Counted from the stretch's first letter, positions 25,307-34,981 are shown. The stretch: 64,000 bases of DNA from Labedella populi (GCF_004078655.1 NZ_RZNC01000003.1:558001-622000); one strand, 5' to 3'. Notes: generated by a model from the sequence alone, not told the origin. Numbers and translations are program-made.

Positions 25307-25557
25307 GTCATCGTTCCTTTCGTCGGTTCCTGCGGATTGCTGCGACGCTACGCCGACGACGTCGAGGGCTTCATCACCTTGACATCGCCGGACCGGTGCG
25401 CGAGATGCGACGGCGGGAGACGTGAGGCGGGAAGCGCCGCCGGCGCCGGCCGCGTGATCGCCCTTGCGGCATCGGACCTCCCCTGGCAAGCCCTGATCAC
25501 CGCATCGGCGCATCGGCTGGGATGGAGAGGACCCAGGCCACGACCCGAAGGACAGCA

Positions 25558-27234
25558 GTGAGCATCACCTCGACCATCGCCGACGCCCGACGTGCAGCCC
25601 GTGAGGCGTTCGGATGGGACACGCTCCTCCCAGGCCAGGCCGAGGCCATCGCCTCCGTCGTCGGCGGCCGTGACACCCTCGTCGTCTTCGCCACCGGGGC
25701 CGGCAAGTCGGCCGTCTACCAGATCGCGGGACTCGAACTCGGCGGCGTCACGGTCGTGATCTCGCCGCTGCTCGCACTCCAGCGCGACCAGATCGCGTCG
25801 ATCGACTCCGCTCCCGATGCGCCGGCGGCCGTCGCGATCAACTCGCGCTCCTCCGCCCGGGCCGTCGCGAGTGCGTGGGACGCCGTCGAGAGCGGAGAGC
25901 CCGTCTACCTGTTCCTCGCCCCGGAGCAGCTCGCTCGCGACGAGGTGATCGAGAGACTCGTCGCGGCCGACGTCCGGCTCATCGTGGTGGACGAGGCGCA
26001 CTGCGTGTCCGCGTGGGGGCACGACTTCCGCCCCGACTACGTGCGGGTCGGCGAGGCCGTCGAGGCTCTCGGGCATCCGCCCGTCCTCGCGCTCACGGCG
26101 ACGGCCTCGACGCCTGTCCGTGCGGAGATCGTCGAGCGGCTCGGGATGCGCGACCCCCTCGTCGACGTGCGAGGGATCGACCGGCCGGAGATCCACCTCG
26201 CGGTGCGGCGGTACGAGGACGACGGGGAGAAGCGCCGAGCGGTGCTGGAGGAGGTGGGCGCAGAGCCGGGCACCACGCTGCTGTACGTCGCGACGCGGAA
26301 GGAGACCGAGCGCTACGCCGAAGAACTCGTCGAGCGTGGCCGCCGGGCGGCCGCCTACCACGGGGGCATGTCGGCCCGGCGACGCGACGAGGTCCACGCG
26401 GCGTGGTCGGCCGGGGAGATCGACGTCGTCGTCGCGACGTCGGCTTTCGGAATGGGGATCGACAAGCCGGACGTCCGGCTCGTCACTCACGCCGACGTGA
26501 CGGAGTCGCTCGACGCGTACGTCCAGGAGATCGGGCGGGCGGCGCGCGACGGCCAGCCCGCCCGCGCGGTGCTCCACTATCGGCGGGAGGACTTCTCCGT
26601 CCGATCGTTCTTCGCGGGCGGGCGGACGAAGACGGGGGACGTCTCGGCCGTGTGGACGGCGCTCGCGAGCGCCGAGGGATCGCTGCGTGCAAACGCGATC
26701 TCCGACGCGTCCGGCGTCTCGAGCCGCGTGGCCTCGCGGATCCTCAACGGCATCGTGTCGGCGGGAGCCGCGACGGCCGACTCGCAGGGGTACCGCGCGG
26801 TGCGCGGCCGGACCGAGGAGGCGGTCGTCGACGCCGTGCGGGAGGGTGAAGAGGCGCAGCGCCGCATCCGGGAGTCGCGCATCGCGATCATGCGAGGGTA
26901 CGCCGAGACGACGGGCTGCCGCCGACACGCAGTCCTCGAGTACTTCGGGGTCGAGGCGCCGGAGCGGTGCGGGCGCTGCGACCGTTGCGACGCCCTCCAC
27001 GACCCCGGCGCGGACTCGACGGTTCCCTCCGCCGCCTCCGGCTCGGGGACGGACGGGGACGACGCCGTGCGCGTGGACGACGACGTCGACCACCGCGCGT
27101 GGGGCCACGGCACGGTCGTGGGCGTCGAGGACGACCGCATGACGGTCTTCTTCGATGAGCAGGGCTACAAGGTCGTGGCCCGTGAGGCCCTCGACCGAGG
27201 AATCGTCGACGTCGAGGAGTCCGCGCGCGCCTGA
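25558..27234 (+). CDS. recQ: RecQ-family ATP-dependent DNA helicase with Tudor-like C-terminus
   Basis: The 558-residue protein has Walker A ATGAGKS at ~45-51, DEAHCVSAWGHDF (motif II), LTATAST (motif III), AYHGGMSARRR, ATSAFGMGIDKPDVR (motif V) and QEIGRAARDGQPA (motif VI). The zinc cluster is CRRHAVLEYF with CGRCDRC. The HRDC domain is absent. After an acidic linker the last ~45 residues (WGHGTVVGVEDDRMTVFF) resemble the small KOW/Tudor-like fold at the end of UvrD/PcrA helicases. It unwinds DNA 3' to 5' in repair. GTG 25558 with GAAGGA six bases upstream is preferred over ATG 25522, which has no ribosome site. Confidence 0.9.
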   Translation: MSITSTIADARRAAREAFGWDTLLPGQAEAIASVVGGRDTLVVFATGAGKSAVYQIAGLELGGVTVVISPLLALQRDQIASIDSAPDAPAAVAINSRSSARAVASAWDAVESGEPVYLFLAPEQLARDEVIERLVAADVRLIVVDEAHCVSAWGHDFRPDYVRVGEAVEALGHPPVLALTATASTPVRAEIVERLGMRDPLVDVRGIDRPEIHLAVRRYEDDGEKRRAVLEEVGAEPGTTLLYVATRKETERYAEELVERGRRAAAYHGGMSARRRDEVHAAWSAGEIDVVVATSAFGMGIDKPDVRLVTHADVTESLDAYVQEIGRAARDGQPARAVLHYRREDFSVRSFFAGGRTKTGDVSAVWTALASAEGSLRANAISDASGVSSRVASRILNGIVSAGAATADSQGYRAVRGRTEEAVVDAVREGEEAQRRIRESRIAIMRGYAETTGCRRHAVLEYFGVEAPERCGRCDRCDALHDPGADSTVPSAASGSGTDGDDAVRVDDDVDHRAWGHGTVVGVEDDRMTVFFDEQGYKVVAREALDRGIVDVEESARA

Positions 27235-27318
27235 GCGACGGGCTCCGCCGCGGGCTCGAGGCGCTCGCCGCCCTTGGACGGGTTATCCGGCACCGAAGCC
27301 CGCGAAACGGGCCCACAC

Positions 27319-27345
27319 GGTCCCTGAGCCTGTCGAAGGGGTCCC
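27319..27345. repeat. CCTGAGCCTGTCGAAGG-type intergenic repeat
   Basis: GGTCCCTGAGCCTGTCGAAG with a flanking GGGTCCC resembles a short repeat I recall from intergenic regions of actinobacteria and other high-GC bacteria. Only one clear copy is in this window, between the convergent recQ and ChaB-type genes. Confidence 0.45.
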
Positions 27346-27367
27346 TCCTCGAACGGGACTCAGGCCG

Positions 27368-27760
27368 TCAGCGCGCTTGGCGCGTGCGCCGGTCGTTCTC
27401 CTTCTGGATCGCCTCGACCAGTTCGTCCTTCTTCATCGACGAACGGCCGGAGATGTCGAGCTTCCGCGCGACGTCGAGGAGATGCTCCTTCGTGGCGTTC
27501 GCATCGACGCCGCCGGCGGTCTTCCCCGGCGACCCGACGGACCCTTCGGCCTTCTCGTCGGACGGCCCGTTCTCCGCTTTGCGCTCCCAGTGATCGCCGA
27601 CCTTCTCGTATTCGTGCTTGAGCGCGGCGAACGCCGTGCGGTGGGCTCGCTCGCCCTCGCCGTAGCTCTCGACGGCCGAGTCGTGCGTCTTCGACCAGAG
27701 CGCTTGGGCGTGCTTGTCGGAGCGTTCGATCGTCGACGGCAGTTCGTCCTCAGCGGGCAT
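27368..27760 (-). CDS. ChaB-domain protein with Rho-N/SAP-like C-terminus
   Basis: The 130-residue protein has ChaB signature LPSTIERSDKHAQALWSKTHDSA followed by YEKVGDHWERK, an acidic/glycine linker, and a C-terminal helix-extended motif EHLLDVARKLDISGRSS with MKKDELVEAI that matches the Rho N-terminal (nucleic-acid-binding) fold. ChaB was named for cation transport but its biochemistry is unclear; stress-related DNA or RNA binding is possible. AGGAGGACGACG precedes ATG. Its start overlaps the end of the DUF2188-like gene by eleven bases, so the two are co-translated. Confidence 0.82.
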   Translation of the reverse strand: MPAEDELPSTIERSDKHAQALWSKTHDSAVESYGEGERAHRTAFAALKHEYEKVGDHWERKAENGPSDEKAEGSVGSPGKTAGGVDANATKEHLLDVARKLDISGRSSMKKDELVEAIQKENDRRTRQAR

Positions 27761-27965
27761 CGTCGTCCTCCTGCTCGTCGGTGATGACCCCGGAGGGCTC
27801 GGCCTCCTCGACCACATGGCTCGACCCGAGTTCCGTGGCGAGCGCCGCCCCGGCCTCCACGGCCTCGTCCCTGCTCGAATAGCTCGCGGAGCGCTCGGGC
27901 ATCCCCTCGACGCTGTTCTCCCACTGCCCGCGATTGTCACGGCTCGTCACATCTCCGTGCGCCAT
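27750..27965 (-). CDS. DUF2188-like small protein
   Basis: The 71-residue protein contains NRGQWENSVEGMPERSASY and SRDEAVEAGAALATELGS, the pattern of DUF2188, a small alpha-beta domain often found with stress or restriction-linked genes. A ribosome site GGAAGGGGAAG precedes ATG. The last eleven bases overlap the start of the ChaB-domain gene, so these two form a small operon. No function is known. Confidence 0.75.
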   Translation of the reverse strand: MAHGDVTSRDNRGQWENSVEGMPERSASYSSRDEAVEAGAALATELGSSHVVEEAEPSGVITDEQEDDDAR

Positions 27966-28078
27966 CGTCTTCCCCTTCCGTGCCGGTCGGTCGTGTCTCG
28001 ATGACCAGTCTGCTCGTGCCGGTGTGCTGGGACCAGGCGCTTGTCCGGCACCGACGGCGATGACAGAATCCTCCCGCG

Positions 28079-29713
28079 TCAGCCGGCGAGCGCCTCCGCC
28101 CGGCGGCGCGCCTGCTCGTCCGGGTCCGGCACGGGGGCGGCGGCGAGGAGCCGGCGGGTGTACTCGTGCTCGGGGTCCGTGAGCACGCGGCGACGCTCTC
28201 CCTCCTCGACGATGGAACCGCGGTGGAGGACCACCACCCGGTCGCACAGCGCGTCGACGACCGCGAGATCGTGGCTGATGAACAGGCACGCGAAGCGGAA
28301 ACGCTCCTGGAGGCGCCGCAGGAGGTCGAGGACCGTCGCCTGCACCGAGACGTCGAGGGCGGACGTCGGCTCGTCCGCGATGAGCAGCAGCGGATCGAGG
28401 GCGACGGCACGGGCGATCGCGACCCGCTGGCGCTGCCCGCCCGACAGCTCGTGCGGATAGCGACCGGACCACGACGCCGGGAGCTCGACCGCCTCGAGGA
28501 GTTCGGTCACCCGCGCGGCGAGCGCCCGGCCTTTCACTCCGTCGTGAACGCGCACGGGCTCGCCGATCGACTGGCCGATGGTCCGCCGCGGGTCGAGAGC
28601 GGCCGTCGGGTTCTGGAAGACGACACCGATGCGCTTCTTCACGGTGCGGATCGCCTCGCGAGAGGCGTTGCCGAGCTCGACGCCGTCCACGACGATGCGG
28701 CCCTCCTCGACGGGCGCGAGCCCCAGGACGCTCTTGCCGATCGTCGACTTCCCCGATCCCGACTCGCCGACGAGGGCCACCATCTCCCCCGCCCGGATCG
28801 CAAGGGACACACCCTCGACAGCGCGGATGTGCCGCCGGCGGCGGTTCCGGTACTCCACCACGAGGTCCTCGATCTCGAGGACGGGACGCTCCGCACCGTC
28901 GGCCGTCGAGACGCGGGCCTCGGCCCCGATGCGTGGGACCGCGGCGAGGAGGGCGCGCGTGTACTCGGCGCGCGGGGCGGAGAAGAGGGAGCGCACGTCG
29001 GCCGTCTCCTCGACGCGGCCGCGCCGCATCACGACGACACGGTCCGCGATGTCCGCGACGACGCCCATGTCGTGGGTGATGAGCAGGATCGCGGCCGAGG
29101 TCCGCTCCCGCATCCGCCGCAGCACATCGAGGATCTCTCGTTGCACGGTGACGTCGAGCGCCGTCGTGGGCTCGTCGGCGATGAGCACCTCGGGGTCGCA
29201 TGCGAGCGCCATCGCGATCATCACGCGCTGGGCCTGACCGCCGGACAACTGGTGCGGGAAGGAGTCGAGCCGCTCCTCCGGCTCGGGGAGCTCGACCATC
29301 GCGAGCAGCTCGATCGCTCGCGCGCGGCGATCCTCGCGGGACTGCTTCGGGTCGTGGCGGCGCAGCATCTCCTGGATCTGGTACCCGATCGTGAACACGG
29401 GATCGAGGGCGTTCGACGGGTCCTGGAAGATCATCGCGATCCTGTCGCCGCGGATCGACGCGAAAGTCCGCTCGGAGGCGCCGACGAGCTCCGTCCCGTC
29501 CGCGACGATGCTGCCCGTCACGGTCGCGTTCCGCGGCAGGAGCCCGAGCACCGCGAGGGAGGTGACGCTCTTCCCCGAACCCGACTCGCCGACGATCGCC
29601 AGGACCTCACCGGCGTGGAGGTCGAAATCGACTCTGTGGACGGCCGCGATCTCCTCCCCGCCGACCGAGAAGGCCACGGCGAGGTCGCGCGCGGACAGGA
29701 CAGGTGTCGTCAT
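28079..29713 (-). CDS. peptide ABC transporter, fused double ATPase (OppD-OppF)
   Basis: The 544-residue protein holds two complete ATPase domains in tandem. The first has GESGSGKS near residue 40, signature LSGGQAQR and Walker [13 protein letters not shown]. The second has GESGSGKST near 319, LSGGQRQR and [12 protein letters not shown]. Both end with the oligopeptide-binding C-terminal extension of OppD/OppF. It powers the two permeases encoded upstream in the same operon. Its ATG overlaps the stop of the regulator gene (ATGA). It is the last gene of the operon. Confidence 0.93.
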   Translation of the reverse strand: MTTPVLSARDLAVAFSVGGEEIAAVHRVDFDLHAGEVLAIVGESGSGKSVTSLAVLGLLPRNATVTGSIVADGTELVGASERTFASIRGDRIAMIFQDPSNALDPVFTIGYQIQEMLRRHDPKQSREDRRARAIELLAMVELPEPEERLDSFPHQLSGGQAQRVMIAMALACDPEVLIADEPTTALDVTVQREILDVLRRMRERTSAAILLITHDMGVVADIADRVVVMRRGRVEETADVRSLFSAPRAEYTRALLAAVPRIGAEARVSTADGAERPVLEIEDLVVEYRNRRRRHIRAVEGVSLAIRAGEMVALVGESGSGKSTIGKSVLGLAPVEEGRIVVDGVELGNASREAIRTVKKRIGVVFQNPTAALDPRRTIGQSIGEPVRVHDGVKGRALAARVTELLEAVELPASWSGRYPHELSGGQRQRVAIARAVALDPLLLIADEPTSALDVSVQATVLDLLRRLQERFRFACLFISHDLAVVDALCDRVVVLHRGSIVEEGERRRVLTDPEHEYTRRLLAAAPVPDPDEQARRRAEALAG

Positions 29714-30255
29714 GGCGTCTCGTCCTTCGTGGAGTCGTCGTCGGGCGCGTCGCGGAAGGCCTCCCAATCCGCGAGCATCTTGCGGTGGTAGCCCTCGAGC
29801 CACGTCATGTAGCGCTCGGCGTTCCGGAGCCGGGTCCGCGGTCCGGACGCCTCGACGAGCGACAGTCCGCCGAGCACCGTCGCCTTCATCCGACGCAGGT
29901 ACTCGCGCTCGCCGCTCAGGAAGTTGCCCCACACGTCGTCCTCGACACGGAAGTAGTGGCTGCGGTCGCCGGGAACGGTGTGCCGCTTGAGGAAGCCGAC
30001 GGACACGAGCGACCGTGTCGCGGTCGAGACGGCGCCGGTGCTCGCGCGGAGCAGTTCCGCGATCCGCGCCGAAGAGAGGTAGGGCTCGTCGACGATGATG
30101 AGCAGTGCGAGGACACGTCCGTCCATCCGCGAGTTGTTCGTCGAGACCCAGGAGGTCGCGAAGTCCTCGACGAACGACCATGTCGCGTCGTCGAGTTCGG
30201 TGAGTCGGGCGTCGTCGCCGGTCTGCTCTGTGGTCATAGGGACATCCTGCGTCAT
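29710..30255 (-). CDS. GbsR/MarR-family transcriptional regulator inside the peptide operon
   Basis: The 181-residue protein has a winged helix (SSARIAELLRASTGAVSTAT, then LKRHTVPGDRSHYFRV, residues ~61-105) and a long C-terminal helix region for dimerisation. This fits the GbsR branch of MarR regulators. It probably controls its own operon; the inverted repeats at 36810-36851 are the likely target. Two start codons are available because an 18-base segment with ribosome site and ATG is duplicated. The outer ATG at 30255 overlaps the stop of the hydrolase gene (ATGA); the inner ATG at 30237 shortens the protein by six residues. Confidence 0.85.
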   Translation of the reverse strand: MTQDVPMTTEQTGDDARLTELDDATWSFVEDFATSWVSTNNSRMDGRVLALLIIVDEPYLSSARIAELLRASTGAVSTATRSLVSVGFLKRHTVPGDRSHYFRVEDDVWGNFLSGEREYLRRMKATVLGGLSLVEASGPRTRLRNAERYMTWLEGYHRKMLADWEAFRDAPDDDSTKDETP

Positions 30256-30268
30256 AGGGACATCCTGG
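30233..30268. repeat. 18-bp tandem duplication of a translation start
   Basis: Two head-to-tail copies, 17 of 18 bases identical, each hold AGGA, seven bases, then ATG on the minus strand. Each copy supplies a usable start for the regulator gene. Confidence 0.8.
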
Positions 30269-31682
30269 CAAGGGTGTCGACGGGGCGTCCCGTGGCGAGG
30301 GCGCGGCGATACGTGTCGATCGGCCACATCGTCATCCCGCCCATGGTCACCGCGGAGATCGCTCCGTCGCCCGAGCGCTCCACGACGACACGTTCGCCCG
30401 TCGCACCGAAGCCGGGGACGCTCTCCGTCCGCAACTCGTCCTCGGCCACGACCTCGAGGAACTGGTACGCGCCGATCGGCTCGGCGGCGCGTGGGCCGAT
30501 GCTCGCGAGTCGGCCGCCGAGGTCGACGATGTCGACGACGCCCCACATGTTCGCGAAGCGACCGGTGAAGCGCGCGAGATCCGTCGTGGTTCCGCCGTCC
30601 CGGTCGACGGCCCGTGCGGCGTCGAGGGCGAGGTCGATGAGCTGCACGAGACCGGTCACGAGCGCGTCTGCGGGACCGTCGACGGCGTTCGTGAGCACGG
30701 AGACGACGAGCCGATCGGTCGGGTCGATCCACGTCCGTGTGATGTGGCCGGGATACCCGCCACTGTGTCCGACGAGGTCCCGATCACCGATCGTCCGCAG
30801 TTCGAAACCGAGTCCGTAGCGCCCGAGCTCCCGCCCGTGCGCCTCGACGCGGGACTCCTCGCGTTGGAGGAGACGCTTGCTCGCGTCGCTCACGAGCGTG
30901 ACATCACCGAACCAGTGGGCGGCCCCGTAGCTTGTCAGATCGTGCGCGGTCGAGAACCAACCGGTCGCGGCGGCCATCGCACGCGTATCGACGTGCTCGA
31001 TGCGCTGTCGGGAGTCGTCGCCCGCGGTGAGGCCCGTGTGACCGGCGGCGTACTCGTCGGCACGCTCCGGGTCGTACTCGGGCCCGGAGTCGGCGAGCCC
31101 GAGCCGGCTCGCGATGGTCTCGGCGACGTGCTCGTTGTAGGAACGCCCCGTCGCCGCCTCGATCACGAGGCCCAAGAGCGAGAAGCCGATGTTCGAGTAC
31201 TTGAAGTGCTCGTTGGGTGCGAAGACGACACCGTCGGATCGGGCGCCGTCGATGAGCGAGGCACGATCGAGGAAGTCGCCGCCGCGCTGCCAGAAGTTGT
31301 TCTCGACACCGTCGCGGATCACGCCGCCCTGGTGCCCGAGGAGTTCGCGCACCGTGACGCCCGTGAGCTCCGTGTCCACGAGTTCGGGAACCCACCGCTC
31401 GATCGGGTCGTCGAGTCGGACCGTACCCGCCTCGACGAGCTGCAGGATCGCTGTCGCGGTCATCGTCTTCGAGTGCGACGCGATCCGGAAGAGGTGCCGG
31501 GTCGTCAGCTCCTCACCGGTCTCGAGGTCCGCGCTCCCCCACGCCGTGTCGAGGACGACCTCGTCGTCGACACGCACGGCCGCCTGGATGCCGGGCGTGC
31601 GGCGGTAGGCGCCCTGGAACGCGAGCCACTGCTCGAGATACGGCGCGAGAGAGCGGAGGATGCTGATGCGGTCGATCGTCAT
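30252..31682 (-). CDS. serine beta-lactamase-like hydrolase of the peptide operon
   Basis: The 476-residue protein has the class C/DD-peptidase triad: nucleophile S69 and K72 in ASHSKTMTA, Y162-S-N in HFKYSNIGF, and HSGG in LVGHSGGYPGH. The C-terminal 130 residues form an extra beta-rich domain. No signal peptide is visible, so it acts in the cytoplasm, probably as an esterase, amidase or D-aminopeptidase on imported peptides. Its ATG overlaps the stop of the permease gene and its stop overlaps the regulator start, both as ATGA. Placement inside a peptide importer operon argues for a peptide-like substrate. Confidence 0.87.
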   Translation of the reverse strand: MTIDRISILRSLAPYLEQWLAFQGAYRRTPGIQAAVRVDDEVVLDTAWGSADLETGEELTTRHLFRIASHSKTMTATAILQLVEAGTVRLDDPIERWVPELVDTELTGVTVRELLGHQGGVIRDGVENNFWQRGGDFLDRASLIDGARSDGVVFAPNEHFKYSNIGFSLLGLVIEAATGRSYNEHVAETIASRLGLADSGPEYDPERADEYAAGHTGLTAGDDSRQRIEHVDTRAMAAATGWFSTAHDLTSYGAAHWFGDVTLVSDASKRLLQREESRVEAHGRELGRYGLGFELRTIGDRDLVGHSGGYPGHITRTWIDPTDRLVVSVLTNAVDGPADALVTGLVQLIDLALDAARAVDRDGGTTTDLARFTGRFANMWGVVDIVDLGGRLASIGPRAAEPIGAYQFLEVVAEDELRTESVPGFGATGERVVVERSGDGAISAVTMGGMTMWPIDTYRRALATGRPVDTLARMSL

Positions 31683-32572
31683 GATCGTCCCTTCGGATCG
31701 AGTGCGTCGCGGAGGATATCCCCCAGCGTGATGAGGCTCAACACCGTGACGGTGAGGAAGATGCTCGGGAAGACGAGCAAGTGCGGCTCGCTCTGGAAGT
31801 ACGATTGCGCCGTCGAGAGCTGGAGCCCCCAGGATATGGACGGCGAACGCAAGCCGACACCGAGGAAGGTCAGGGTCGACTCGGCGACAATGACGGAGCC
31901 GACCATCGTCGTCGCGATCGCGAGGACCGGCCCGAGGGAGTTCGGGACGACGTGGTCGAGCAGGATGCGGCGGTCGCGCAGACCCATCGCCGACGCCGCC
32001 TGCACGTACTCCGCCGAGCGCACCGTGCGGACGGAGCTGCGCACGAGTCGCGCGAGCGTCGGCCACGAGAAGAAGGCGATCACGAGGGAGACGGTCACGG
32101 GCGAGCGGGCGCCGATGCTGTTGAGCACGACGATCGCACCCAGGAGGAACGGGAAACCGAGGAAGACGTCCGTGAGCCGTGCGACGATACGGTCGGCGAC
32201 ACCGCCGTAGTATCCCGCGAGCGTTCCGAGCACCATCGCGATCACGAGGCACAGGACGGTCGTCAGCAGTCCGATGAAGAGCGACGTCTGCGTTCCGTAG
32301 ACGACGTTCGCGAAGATGTCGCAGCCCTGCAGGTCGGTCCCGAAGACGTGCGCGCCGCCCGGTTCGAGCGCGCTGTCCGCGAGGGTGCAAGCGCGCGGGT
32401 CGGGTTGACCGAAGAGGCCGGCGATCGGCCCGGGGAGGAGGGCGATGAGCCCCAGCAGGGAGAGGACGACCGAGCACACCCAGAAGAGCGGACGCGAGCG
32501 GAGCGTCGCCCAGACGCTGCGATCGGCGGGGGCGACGAGGGGCGCCTGCTGCGGCGCGAGCTGTTCACTCAT
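31679..32572 (-). CDS. peptide ABC transporter permease (OppC/DppC type)
   Basis: The 297-residue protein has an N-terminal span, an extracytoplasmic loop with HVFGTDLQGCDIFANVVYG (the DppC hallmark), and five further spans with the EAA-like loop YVQAASAMGLRDRRILLDHV. It forms the channel with the OppB-type permease encoded just upstream. Start ATG lies eight bases inside the OppB-type gene end, so the two overlap and are coupled. Confidence 0.92.
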   Translation of the reverse strand: MSEQLAPQQAPLVAPADRSVWATLRSRPLFWVCSVVLSLLGLIALLPGPIAGLFGQPDPRACTLADSALEPGGAHVFGTDLQGCDIFANVVYGTQTSLFIGLLTTVLCLVIAMVLGTLAGYYGGVADRIVARLTDVFLGFPFLLGAIVVLNSIGARSPVTVSLVIAFFSWPTLARLVRSSVRTVRSAEYVQAASAMGLRDRRILLDHVVPNSLGPVLAIATTMVGSVIVAESTLTFLGVGLRSPSISWGLQLSTAQSYFQSEPHLLVFPSIFLTVTVLSLITLGDILRDALDPKGRS

Positions 32573-33491
32573 GGCGGATCCTCGGGTCGAGCAGCGAGTT
32601 GACGAGGTCGACGAGCACGCTCGTCGCCAGGAAGATGAGGATGAGCGCCGTCGCCACACCGACGACGGTCGGGCCCTCGTGGGTCTTGATCGCGTCGAAC
32701 AGGAGCTGCCCGATACCGGGCAGGTTGAAGATCGCCTCGATCACGACCGTGCCGCCGAGCAGATAACCGAGATCGATCGCGAGGAAGGTGAGCACGGGGG
32801 CGACCGAGTTGCGCATGACGTGCACGCCGACGATGTTCCGGCGGGGCATGCCCTTCGCGGTGAGCGTCCGGACGAAGTCCGAGCGCATCGTATCGACGAC
32901 GCTCCCGCGCATGAGGCGGGTCACGCTCGCGAGCCCGAAGAGGGCGATCACGATCGCGGGGAGGAGGTACGCAGACGGCCACCCGGCACTCGTCCCCGCG
33001 ATGGGGAACCAACCGAGCTGCAGTCCGAACACGAGCTGGGCGGTGACGCCGAGGACGAAAACGGGGATCGAGGTCGCGAGGATCGTTCCGACGAGGACCG
33101 TCCGGTCGACGAACCCCCCGCTCCGGAGCCCCGTGACGAGTCCGAGGACGACACCCACCACGACTTCGATGGCCCATGCGGTGAGCGCGAGGGTGATCGT
33201 GACCGGCCAGCGGGCCGCCATCCGATCACCGACGGCACGGCCGTCGAAGCCCGTGCCGAGGTCGCCGACGAAGAGGCCGCCGACGTACCGCAGGTACTGC
33301 AGCCATACGGGCTCGTCGAGGTGGTACTGCGCACGCAATTGCTCCTGCACGGCCTCGGGCAGTGGCCGGTCTCCGCCGAGTGCCGCGATCGGGTCACCGG
33401 GAAGCGTGAACACCATGACGTAGATGATGAAGGTGACGCCCACGAATACGACGACGAGTTCGAAGGCGCGGCGGCCGAGGAACCGGATCAC
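32565..33491 (-). CDS. peptide ABC transporter permease (OppB/DppB type)
   Basis: The 308-residue protein begins VIRFLGRRAFELVVVFVGV with the first span, then FTLPGDPIAALGG and RAQYHLDEPVWLQYLRYV, the standard DppB N-terminus. The cytoplasmic loop FVRTLTAKGMPRRNIVGVHV contacts the ATPase. GTG at 33491 overlaps the carboxypeptidase stop (GTGA), so the start is well supported despite longer open sequence upstream. Confidence 0.92.
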   Translation of the reverse strand: MIRFLGRRAFELVVVFVGVTFIIYVMVFTLPGDPIAALGGDRPLPEAVQEQLRAQYHLDEPVWLQYLRYVGGLFVGDLGTGFDGRAVGDRMAARWPVTITLALTAWAIEVVVGVVLGLVTGLRSGGFVDRTVLVGTILATSIPVFVLGVTAQLVFGLQLGWFPIAGTSAGWPSAYLLPAIVIALFGLASVTRLMRGSVVDTMRSDFVRTLTAKGMPRRNIVGVHVMRNSVAPVLTFLAIDLGYLLGGTVVIEAIFNLPGIGQLLFDAIKTHEGPTVVGVATALILIFLATSVLVDLVNSLLDPRIRHE

Positions 33492-34915
33492 GCGGCGCCC
33501 TCCCCGCCCGATGCGAGCAGCGCGGCCATCGCGAGCGTCGAGGCGTATTGGACCGCGACGAGCCGCTCCACCGGCAGCACGGCGATGCCCTCGACGGCGT
33601 CCGACTCTGCGATCCACTGCTCGTAGGTCGCGCGCAGAGCGGCGTGAGCGCGACGGACCTCCACGTGCGCGACGCCGGCGACGACCTCGGCCTCGAGGGC
33701 GCGGACGAGCATCCCGCCGAACCGCAACCGGAAGCAGCGCACGACGTCGGCGTTCGTGAACGCCTCGGCGACCGTCGCGGGTCGGAGACTCTCGGGCGCC
33801 TCCGCGCGTGCGGCCTCGGCGTCGCCGGCGACGGTCATCATCGGCACAAAAGCGCGCGAGGCGCGGAGGAACGGCGATTCGATCGTGAGATGCGGCGAGG
33901 CGTCCGCGAGCGCCGATCCGAGGACGGCGCCGAGTTCGCGCAGGCTCGCGGCCTTCGCGCGTAAGACATCGTCGTACCTGCTGCCCGAGGGCGCCGTGTC
34001 GAGAGCGTCCGGGTGCGTCCAGTAGGGCAGCTCCGCGATGAGAGTGAGCGTGCCGAACTGTGCGGCGTAGTCGGCGGATCCTCCCCCGCCGACTTCCACC
34101 GTGGGGTCCACGCCGAGGGCCTCGAGATGGTCGTAGTGCTCCGTCGCGAGCGGGGCTCGGAACACCGCGGGCGCGAGAGCCGTCAGGTCCGGTGACTCCG
34201 GCTCCCCCGCGTCGAGCGGAAGCCCGAACACCGCCGGGATGGTGTGGAGCGCCTCGACGGCCCCCGGCAGCTCGCGGCTCACGTAGTAGTAGACCCCGCC
34301 GAGCTCCGCATTGTGGAGGCCGACGAGGAGCGCAGGGGAGGTCTCGACCATGAGCCTCATGACGGCGTCGGTCTCGGGCATCGGCCGGTCGAAGTAGGCG
34401 TTCTTGTAGTTGAGCGGGAACGACCACTCGACCTGCTCCTGCGGAGCGGGGCGATAGAAGTTGCGGGCGTAGTGCGAGCGGTCCCCGGGGTTCGCGAACC
34501 AGCCCTCGTTGAGCCGCGCACCGTCGGGGTCGATGCACGGGACGATGTGCCACGTCATGTCGAAGCGGTCGAAGAACTCCGGCTCCGCGAGGACATGTTC
34601 CGCAAGCACACGAGCCGTGTGGAATCCGATGGGTTCGTTCGGGTGCACCCCGCCGACGATGAGCGCGTGACGCGATCCCGACCCGAGGACGTATTCGTGG
34701 AGCGGCTCGCCGAGCCGGGAGGTCCCGATCCGCCGCTTCTCGATCCGACCGTCCGACGCGGCGGCGAGGGTGTCGACCGCGGCGAGCAGCTCGTCGACCG
34801 TCGGGAAGGCCGACAGGGGCTCGATACGGGCGGCGTGCTCGAGGATCTCGTCGAGCGAGGGCACGACGGTCCCACCCGATGACGTGGTGGGCGGGGCCGA
34901 TGGGAGGGAGGTCAT
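33488..34915 (-). CDS. M14-family zinc carboxypeptidase of the peptide operon
   Basis: The 475-residue protein has zinc ligands H91 and E94 in GGVHPNEPIG and H201 in LVGLHNAELGG. The carboxylate-binding RNFYRP is near 151, and the probable catalytic E295 lies in TLIAELPYW. This fits an M14 metallocarboxypeptidase or an amidohydrolase of that fold. It has no signal peptide, so it works on imported substrates. It sits between the binding protein and permease genes, which is unusual and ties it to the transported compound. The extended C-terminal helical domain (after ~330) is not recognised. Confidence 0.86.
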   Translation of the reverse strand: MTSLPSAPPTTSSGGTVVPSLDEILEHAARIEPLSAFPTVDELLAAVDTLAAASDGRIEKRRIGTSRLGEPLHEYVLGSGSRHALIVGGVHPNEPIGFHTARVLAEHVLAEPEFFDRFDMTWHIVPCIDPDGARLNEGWFANPGDRSHYARNFYRPAPQEQVEWSFPLNYKNAYFDRPMPETDAVMRLMVETSPALLVGLHNAELGGVYYYVSRELPGAVEALHTIPAVFGLPLDAGEPESPDLTALAPAVFRAPLATEHYDHLEALGVDPTVEVGGGGSADYAAQFGTLTLIAELPYWTHPDALDTAPSGSRYDDVLRAKAASLRELGAVLGSALADASPHLTIESPFLRASRAFVPMMTVAGDAEAARAEAPESLRPATVAEAFTNADVVRCFRLRFGGMLVRALEAEVVAGVAHVEVRRAHAALRATYEQWIAESDAVEGIAVLPVERLVAVQYASTLAMAALLASGGEGAA

Positions 34916-34981
34916 GGCGTCCTCTGCGGATCGGTAAAGCGGTGGGGCAGGTGGTGCGGTGACGCTCTTGCGGGATGGGTC

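Noticed and set aside
25522-25557. ATG 25522 as recQ start
   Set aside because: No ribosome site; GTG 25558 has GAAGGA at six bases and gives a normal RecQ N-terminus.
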